Made by a program: the position numbers and the translations under genes
Shown here: positions 32,675 to 37,949 of the stretch, piece after piece
Numbering within the stretch: the stretch's first letter is position 1
How the letters are laid out: every line of letters begins with the position of its first letter
NCBI GenBank assembly: GCA_023411645.1
Contig: JAEYON010000112.1
Coordinates: forward strand, 1 to 37,949
Direction of reading: 5' to 3'
DNA: 37,949 nt
DNA from: Bacillota bacterium
Lineage (GTDB): Bacteria > Bacillota > Clostridia > Acetivibrionales > DTU013
The notes under the pieces: generated by a model
What the model was told of the DNA's origin: nothing
Seen by the model: only the letters and a program-made list of their open reading frames with translations
Database searches by the model: none

Positions 32675-32852
32675 GGTTGCACCTCTATATTTAAATAGTT
32701 ACTGCAAAAATTGTACGAAGCTGCTGCCTGAATATCTCATAGCTGCCGCTTGAATTTATGAATAGTTAACATTTCCTTACCCACAATAACATAATGAGCA
32801 CTTAGCGTCAATCGTATTTCAGAATCAAAGTATAGTACAAACTTACTGCTAA

Positions 32853-32861
32853 TGTTATAAT
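32853..32861 (+). promoter_or_regulatory. extended -10 promoter for the DEAD-box helicase gene
   Basis: TGT followed by TATAAT (32856-32861) forms an extended -10 that can work without a good -35; none is visible. The leader would be about 55 bases. The rest of the 247-bp divergent gap shows nothing I can support. Confidence 0.5.
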
Positions 32862-32921
32862 GTGAGATGAGTATTATTTTGTTTTTCAAACAAATCCATA
32901 ATAACATGAAAGAAGATTACA

Positions 32922-34490
32922 ATGGAAAGTAGTTTTAATGATCTGGGTATTTCGCTCCCAATTTTAAATGCGTTGAAAGATATGGGCTTTGAGATGCCGA
33001 CAGAGGTGCAGAGCAGAGCAATCCCCCATATCTTAAAGAAAGAAGATCTTATCGTTATGTCTAAGACTGGCAGCGGCAAAACCGCTGTTTTTGGCGTTTC
33101 CATCCTTCAAATGACAGATCCGGGAGCGCCGGGTCCGCAAGGCCTGATCCTTGAACCTACACGAGAGCTCGCCGTCCAGGTGGACAATGATCTAAAGCAG
33201 ATGTCGAAGCACCTTGACCACAAAACAACGGCGGTATATGGACAGCATAATATGAATACTGAGATTGCGGCTCTCAAAAAAGGTGTTTCTGTTGTTACAG
33301 GGACGCCAGGACGTGTATTTGATCACATCAGTCATGGAAACCTGACGACTAAAAATATTCGTTTCCTCGTTCTTGATGAGGCTGATAGAATGCTGGATAT
33401 GGGCTTTTACGATCAGGTGATGAAAATCATAAAAACCTTGCCGAAGGATAGGATTACACTGCTTTTTTCAGCGACAATACCTGCCGAAATCCGAAGAATT
33501 TGCAGCAATCATATGAAGAATCCAGTCACCATTGAAATAGAATCACAGACAATGACGGTGGATATTATTGAGCAGGTATATTATCGCGTGGACCACAGGG
33601 AAAAGAATCTCCAGTTGAACCGCCTGCTTCTGATGGAACAGCCGGAAAGCTGCATGATCTTTTGCAATACGCGGCTCGCAGTTGACAGAGTTCATAGCTT
33701 TCTAACCCGAAAGGGATATGCGTCCCATGCGCTGCACGGAGATATTCCTCAGGGAATGCGAATGAAGACAATGGAGAAGTTCAAGCAGAAGGAATTTCAT
33801 CTGCTGGTGGCTACGGACGTCGCCGCCCGCGGTATTGATATCGATGGCTTATCACTGGTTATCAATTATGATGTCCCGGTAGAAAAGGACAGTTATGTTC
33901 ACAGGATCGGCCGTACCGGAAGAGCAGGAAACCCCGGCCGTGCCATCACATTAGTCACAACCGACGATATCATGAGCCTCTACGAAATTGAAGAGCATAT
34001 AGGCGCCATGATTGCCGAAGCAGAGCTTCCAACCGAATATGAGTACAATAAACGAATGGCCGAGGCTGAAAAATGGATAGAAGCAAATACATTGAAGGTA
34101 ACCCGATCACAGACAGGGACGCCAAGGCAAAACAGACCTCAGCCTAGCGGCAAGCGAACTGATAAAACGGGCAGACCTCAGAACAACGGCAAACGCGCTG
34201 AGCAGACAGGCAGAACTCAGCATAGCGGCAAGCGCGCAGAGCAGACAGGTAGAACTCAGCATAGCGACAAGCGCACTGAGCAGACGAGCAGACCTCAGAA
34301 CATCAACAAGCGCTCTGATCCGACGAGCAGACCTCAGCGTACTTCAACATATGACAGACAAAGCAGGTCTCCACGTTCCGCTCCTAGGACCGAACAAACA
34401 AAGCCGGTTTTGCAGAGCCAAAATACCGTTCCTGCTTCCAAGAAATCTTTCCTGCAGCGTATACTGCAGCGTATTTTAGGCAAAAAATGA
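32922..34490 (+). CDS. DEAD-box ATP-dependent RNA helicase with repetitive basic C-terminal tail
   Basis: RNA-remodelling ATPase of 522 residues. The motifs run in order: Q motif (FEMPTEVQSRAIPHIL), I (SKTGSGKTA), Ia (PTRELAVQV), GTPGR, II (VLDEADRML), III (SAT), IV (MIFCNTRLAVDRV), V (ATDVAARGIDI) and VI (HRIGRTGRAG). After about residue 400 comes a hydrophilic, Arg/Gln/Thr-rich tail with five 13-residue repeats, and then SFLQRILQRILGKK at the end. Such tails usually bind RNA nonspecifically. Likely roles are cold adaptation, ribosome assembly or mRNA turnover; the sequence does not separate CshA-like from other types. The site before ATG 32922 is weak (GAAAGAAG). Confidence 0.93.
   Translation: MESSFNDLGISLPILNALKDMGFEMPTEVQSRAIPHILKKEDLIVMSKTGSGKTAVFGVSILQMTDPGAPGPQGLILEPTRELAVQVDNDLKQMSKHLDHKTTAVYGQHNMNTEIAALKKGVSVVTGTPGRVFDHISHGNLTTKNIRFLVLDEADRMLDMGFYDQVMKIIKTLPKDRITLLFSATIPAEIRRICSNHMKNPVTIEIESQTMTVDIIEQVYYRVDHREKNLQLNRLLLMEQPESCMIFCNTRLAVDRVHSFLTRKGYASHALHGDIPQGMRMKTMEKFKQKEFHLLVATDVAARGIDIDGLSLVINYDVPVEKDSYVHRIGRTGRAGNPGRAITLVTTDDIMSLYEIEEHIGAMIAEAELPTEYEYNKRMAEAEKWIEANTLKVTRSQTGTPRQNRPQPSGKRTDKTGRPQNNGKRAEQTGRTQHSGKRAEQTGRTQHSDKRTEQTSRPQNINKRSDPTSRPQRTSTYDRQSRSPRSAPRTEQTKPVLQSQNTVPASKKSFLQRILQRILGKK
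34134..34343 (+). repeat. 39-bp in-frame tandem repeats in the helicase tail
   Basis: Five 39-bp units (34134-34328) plus a partial sixth encode the 13-residue pattern R-[PT]-Q-x-x-x-K-R-x-[ED]-x-T-[GS]. Units 3 and 4 are nearly identical in DNA, which points to recent duplication, so unit number may vary between strains. The Arg/Lys content suits RNA binding. Confidence 0.85.
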
Positions 34491-34517
34491 GGTTTGCGAT
34501 TGTTCTACTAACAAGTG

Positions 34518-34567
34518 GGATGGTTCTGCTGAGACAAGCAATATGACTCTTATCTTTGGAACCATCC
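34518..34567. terminator. possible bidirectional terminator between helicase and response regulator
   Basis: GGATGGTTC (34518-34526) pairs with GAACCATCC (34559-34567) around a 32-base loop that contains a small TGCT/AGCA hairpin (34527-34540). It lies between convergent genes but lacks a clear T tract, so the termination role is uncertain. Confidence 0.35.
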
Positions 34568-34581
34568 TTCTGTGTCCTTAC

Positions 34582-35217
34582 TTATACCAGCTTCTTCTGT
34601 ATTGCAAGAGCAACCGCTTCCGTTCTTCCGGACACCCCCAGCTTCGACAGAATACTGCTGACATGAAACTTAACTGTAGATCTGCTGAGGAAAAGCTTAT
34701 GAGCAATTTCAGGGTTACTCAGGCCATCGATCATAGAGCTGAGAACTTCCTTTTCCCTGGGTGTCAATTCAAAGTCCTGAGCATGCTTTCGACCTGTGGC
34801 ATTGATTAGTGCTTGCGTCGCTTCAGGAGCCAGTGTGGGACGTCCATTATTGACAGATCGGATCGCGTCGGCAAGTTCATCGGCCGATACATTTTTTAAC
34901 AGATAACCTATGGCTCCTGCTTGCAGAGCATTCTCAATCAGGTTGTCCTCCTTAAAGCTGGTAAGAACAATGACCTGCGTGTCAGGGAAACGCTCCCGGA
35001 TGATCTTTGTTGCCTGCGCGCCATCCATCTCCGGCATCACAAGGTCCATTAGAACAACATCCGGCTCTGCTGCTGCACATACATCAACGGCTTCCTTCCC
35101 GTTAGACGCCTCTCCGACCAGCTCAAAATCGTCAAAAATCTGTAAAAATGCTCCTAGTCCGCTTCTGACCACCTTATGATCGTCTACGATCAGTATTTTT
35201 ATCTTTCCCTCACTCAC
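34582..35217 (-). CDS. NarL/LuxR-family response regulator
   Basis: Transcription factor of 211 residues: receiver domain with acidic pair D12-D13, phospho-acceptor Asp58 (VLMDLVMPEMDG), Thr in VLTSF and Lys in YLLKN. A LuxR-type helix-turn-helix follows at about 145-205 (ELTPREKEVLSSMIDGLSNP, then LFLSRSTVKFHVSSIL). Its start lies inside the histidine kinase gene with an 8-bp overlap, so the two are coupled and form one two-component system. Closest layouts are LiaR/NarL-type regulators. Target genes are not identifiable in this window. Confidence 0.94.
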   Translation of the reverse strand: MSEGKIKILIVDDHKVVRSGLGAFLQIFDDFELVGEASNGKEAVDVCAAAEPDVVLMDLVMPEMDGAQATKIIRERFPDTQVIVLTSFKEDNLIENALQAGAIGYLLKNVSADELADAIRSVNNGRPTLAPEATQALINATGRKHAQDFELTPREKEVLSSMIDGLSNPEIAHKLFLSRSTVKFHVSSILSKLGVSGRTEAVALAIQKKLV

Positions 35218-36988
35218 TTTTATCCCTCATTTCTATATTCCATTGCGTTCGCTTACCTCCCACCCACTCCAGTTCAATAGCGGTACCTTCTCCGGGTTGG
35301 GATCTGACGCTCAGATTTGCTCCGATTGCCGCCGCTCTCTCCCGCATGATACTAAGTCCAAAGTGCTGAGAGGTAACAGCATCCGGGTCAAATCCCCGTC
35401 CGTCGTCTGTTATGCGTAGTCCGGCTACAACAATAGCCAAATGCTTATCTTCATTTGATCTGAACTCAACACAGACGTTCTTTGCTCCTGAGTGTTTCGA
35501 AATGTTGTTCAACGCCTCCTGAGCGATACGATAAAAAGCTATTTTAGCTTCCAGCGGCAGCGATGTATTGCCATTTATATTAAGTGCGACCGGTATTCTT
35601 GCACGTCCCGTAACCGCTTCCGACAACTGCCTGAGCAGATCCTCCAGCGGCGCCTCAACCAATGTGGCCGGTCTCAGCTCAAACAGCAGCGTTCTCATTT
35701 CAGCCAAAGCTCCACGTGTCAGTTGTCTGATCTCTTCTATCCTCTTTAATCCTTCTTCTTTATTCTTCTCTAATATCCTCGGTACCACTTCGGCTATAAG
35801 ACTGGCGGAAAAAAGTGTCTGAGTGACCGCATCATGGAGATCTCTGGCAAGCCGGTTCCTTTCAGCAGCAACCGCCATTTCCTCCGCTTGCTTCCGGAGT
35901 CTGGTATTGTCAATTGCCAATGCAGCTTGATCCGCAAAAGTCATGGCCAGCTCGATTTTCTCTTTTGAGATGTTATGTTCCGACTGTCCTTCATCTTTTT
36001 TAAAATAAAGCGCTATGCCACCGTAAACCTCCTCCTTACAGATGAGCGGTACTGCCATCATGCCGCAGCAGTTGGTCCGAATCCACTCAAAATGCTTATC
36101 AAGCATCGGATGCAAATGCGCCATCTGATCTGCCTGCGAAAGATCTGTGCTCACTATTGGTCTGCGTTCCATAAAAGCTTTCCCAAGCATACTTGTCTCC
36201 ACGCTTATGGTCACATTTTTCTTTATGTACTCGGGAAATCCGCATGCCGCCTCCAGTGCAAGTGTTTTTTCTTCCATATCCATTCTGAACAGGGCTGCAT
36301 AATCCGTATGCAACAATCTCGCAGCTTCATGGATAATTAAATCAAGAATCTCATCCAGTTGTTTGTTGGAATTCAGTGATCTAAGTATATCCCTTAGACT
36401 CTCCGCCACAAATCTTCTTTGTTCATTCTCCTGCAGCCTTTTTTTCTCATCCTCATAAAACTTAGCATTTTCGTATTCTATGGCGGCCTGATTGGCAAAC
36501 GCCGTACCAAATTCTATATGATATGGCTTGTAAAAACCCGGCTCATGATGATCTATCGTAAGTACACCAATTACTTTGTCTTTGGAGACCATCGGCAATC
36601 CCATCCAGCAACGAACACCCTTATACACGGTGTCCATATACCGTTCCATACTCTTTCTGAAGGAAATGGCCGGCTCCTCATCCGAACAAATATCAGCAAT
36701 AATCACCGGCTTTTTGTCATGCAACAGGTCAATACTGACTGGCAACGGAAACGAATCCTCCTGACCGGACTCCAGCAGAGATCTGTGCGCGATGATCCGC
36801 ACCTGCTCGTCGGTCACGATAAATATTTTTGCATTTTCATATTTTATAATTGTCCTGAGTTTATCCAAAATAGCTTCAAGCAGAGGCCTTATCTCCATTG
36901 TGGTGGAGACAAGATTGGATACTTCCAGCAAAGTTGTCAGAAGCTTAGAATTTTGCTGCGGAATAGCCCTATTGTCTGTATTTCCCAT
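35210..36988 (-). CDS. soluble GAF-GAF sensor histidine kinase (HisKA_3 type)
   Basis: Kinase of 592 residues with no membrane segment or signal peptide. GAF domain 1 is at about 25-175 (VSTTMEIRPLLEAIL, MGLPMVSKDKVIGVLTIDHH) and GAF domain 2 at about 200-365 (NKQLDEILDLIIHEAARLLH, MMAVPLICKEEVYGGIALYF). Then come the HisKA_3 dimerisation helix with phospho-acceptor His385 (RNRLARDLHDAVTQTLFS) and an HATPase_c domain (EALNNISKHSGAKN, ITDDGRGFDPD, GLSIMRERAAAIGANL). It phosphorylates the downstream regulator. The signal is cytoplasmic and unknown. There is a Cys-Cys pair in the second GAF domain (TNCCGMM) but no clear haem or Fe-S motif. The start ATG 36988 lies 209 bp from the divergent carboxypeptidase gene. 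Confidence 0.92.
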   Translation of the reverse strand: MGNTDNRAIPQQNSKLLTTLLEVSNLVSTTMEIRPLLEAILDKLRTIIKYENAKIFIVTDEQVRIIAHRSLLESGQEDSFPLPVSIDLLHDKKPVIIADICSDEEPAISFRKSMERYMDTVYKGVRCWMGLPMVSKDKVIGVLTIDHHEPGFYKPYHIEFGTAFANQAAIEYENAKFYEDEKKRLQENEQRRFVAESLRDILRSLNSNKQLDEILDLIIHEAARLLHTDYAALFRMDMEEKTLALEAACGFPEYIKKNVTISVETSMLGKAFMERRPIVSTDLSQADQMAHLHPMLDKHFEWIRTNCCGMMAVPLICKEEVYGGIALYFKKDEGQSEHNISKEKIELAMTFADQAALAIDNTRLRKQAEEMAVAAERNRLARDLHDAVTQTLFSASLIAEVVPRILEKNKEEGLKRIEEIRQLTRGALAEMRTLLFELRPATLVEAPLEDLLRQLSEAVTGRARIPVALNINGNTSLPLEAKIAFYRIAQEALNNISKHSGAKNVCVEFRSNEDKHLAIVVAGLRITDDGRGFDPDAVTSQHFGLSIMRERAAAIGANLSVRSQPGEGTAIELEWVGGKRTQWNIEMRDKSE

Positions 36989-37197
36989 ACATCCCTCAAA
37001 TTAAGTACTCGCCGCAACCGGCAAAGACTTTGTTAAATAATAATCATTCTCGGTATCCCTTAATTGTATATCATTTATTTAGAAATATCAAGAATTTACA
37101 CATTGCGCTTCGCACGTTTATCACAACAGGCTAATATACTATTAAAGGCTTATTTCTCCTGTGCGGGGATAAAATTAAGGCAACTGGAAGTGATACC

Positions 37198-37949
37198 ATG
37201 CAAACACTGTCAATAGGCTCGGAAGGTCCGGACGTCAGAGTCGTTCAAAGCTTACTTAACAGAATAGGCTATAATGCAGGTCCGGTCGACGGGGTATTCG
37301 GCAACAGAACCTATCAAGCCGTGGTCGCCTTTCAAAGCAACAACGGACTGGCAGCGGACGGCATTGTAGGACCGGCAACCTGGCGCATTCTTGAAAGACT
37401 TCTCAGAGGTTATGATACCTATACGGTCCAGGCAGGCGACACCCTTTATTCTATTGCAAGAGCCTACTATACTACTGTCAATGCCATTGTGACAGCAAAC
37501 CCGGGCATCGACCCTGATAGAATTAACATAGGCCAAAGGCTTATCGTGCCCTATGGTATTGATGTGGTCACAATGGACATAGCACCGACATATGAAATAG
37601 TACAGCTTCAAATAGAAGGACTTAAGGCCAGATTTCCCTTCCTGGAAACAGGTTCAATCGGCAGAAGCGTAATGGGCAGGGAACTATATTATGTAAGGCT
37701 TGGCCGAGGAACAAGAGAAGTATTCTATAATTCGTCTCATCATGCAAATGAGTCTATCACAACACCTCTTGTGATGGAGTTCATACAAAATTACGCAAAG
37801 GCTTATTCTACCGGAACCAGTATTCTCGGCTACAACATACGGGAGCTGTTCAATCTCACCAGTATATACATAGTACCGCTTGTAAATCCCGACGGTGTGG
37901 ATCTGGTAGCTTATTGGCCAAATTATAGCGATCCCGCTTTTATAGCCGC
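37198..37949 (+). CDS. peptidoglycan-binding, LysM and M14 zinc carboxypeptidase (3' end outside window)
   Basis: The frame is open from ATG 37198 (GGAAG 8 bp upstream) to the window end, giving 250 residues. Domains are PG_binding_1 (about 3-65; SEGPDVRVVQSLLNRIGYN, DGVFGNRTYQAVVAFQ, DGIVGPATW), LysM (about 72-120; YTVQAGDTLYSIARAYYTTV), and the start of a peptidase M14 domain (from about 130). The first zinc ligands are visible as H182-A-N-E185, and VPLVNPDGVDLV is typical; the last zinc His and the catalytic Glu are beyond the window. Such proteins in spore-formers are gamma-D-glutamyl-meso-diaminopimelate peptidases that cut cell-wall peptides. No signal peptide is present, as in some spore and mother-cell forms. 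Confidence 0.9.
   Translation, partial: MQTLSIGSEGPDVRVVQSLLNRIGYNAGPVDGVFGNRTYQAVVAFQSNNGLAADGIVGPATWRILERLLRGYDTYTVQAGDTLYSIARAYYTTVNAIVTANPGIDPDRINIGQRLIVPYGIDVVTMDIAPTYEIVQLQIEGLKARFPFLETGSIGRSVMGRELYYVRLGRGTREVFYNSSHHANESITTPLVMEFIQNYAKAYSTGTSILGYNIRELFNLTSIYIVPLVNPDGVDLVAYWPNYSDPAFIA

Noticed and set aside
34134..34343. CRISPR-like repeat array
   Set aside because: The 39-bp periodic sequence is in frame with the helicase and encodes a 13-residue repeat; there are no spacers.

Overview
The window comes from an endospore-forming, anaerobic member of the Clostridia (Bacillota). The evidence is the gene content: a sporulation membrane protein of the YtvI type, a membrane pyrophosphatase, an electron-bifurcating lactate dehydrogenase/Etf set like that of Acetobacterium, a rubredoxin-like NAD(P)H oxidoreductase, a proline-tRNA editing protein of the PrdX type, and AGGAGG-like ribosome binding sites throughout. 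Base composition is moderate and even by eye. There is no phage, insertion sequence, CRISPR array, rRNA or tRNA that I can recognise. This is an ordinary chromosomal segment made of short metabolic operons.

Layout. Bases 1-5041: the end of a CorC/HlyC-type CBS protein, a membrane diguanylate cyclase, glucose-6-phosphate dehydrogenase (convergent, with overlapping stop codons) and YtvI. Bases 5098-9184: hppA (minus) and a uracil/xanthine-type permease (plus), divergently transcribed. The permease has a clear sigma-A promoter followed by a structured leader that looks like a switchable antiterminator/terminator. Bases 9234-11730: a rubredoxin-like-domain pyridine nucleotide oxidoreductase, a broken region with two small mutS2-like fragments facing away from each other, and the prolyl-tRNA editing gene. 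Bases 11803-18180 (all minus): a branched-chain amino acid block, livJ-livH-livM-livG-livF, then a CBS-ACT gene 2 bp behind livF, then the azlC-azlD exporter pair. The region upstream of livJ has three tandem 23-bp repeats with internal dyads, shared with the divergent nagB-like gene.

Bases 18493-19832: nagB-like gene and infC, convergent and 2 bp apart. infC appears to start at an ATC codon and is not followed by rpmI-rplT. Bases 19983-25614: a lactate utilisation locus: GntR/FadR-type regulator, EtfB, EtfA with two [4Fe-4S] motifs, FAD lactate dehydrogenase, and nickel-dependent lactate racemase LarA. The same 11-bp palindrome (TGGTCWGACCA) lies upstream of the regulator and upstream of etfB, so the regulator probably controls itself and the operon. 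Bases 25703-31141: an alpha-galactoside/isomalto-oligosaccharide operon (GH13 alpha-glucosidase, GH36 alpha-galactosidase, GPH-family symporter). Bases 31190-37949: a DUF1846 protein, a DEAD-box RNA helicase with a repetitive basic tail, a soluble GAF-GAF histidine kinase with NarL-type regulator, and the start of a secreted-type peptidoglycan-binding/LysM/M14 carboxypeptidase cut by the window end.

I did not find a large, clearly novel multi-gene system. The most informative unexplained items are the permease leader RNA, the tandem operator-like repeats before livJ, the liv-CBS-ACT linkage, the infC start, and the mutS2 fragments.
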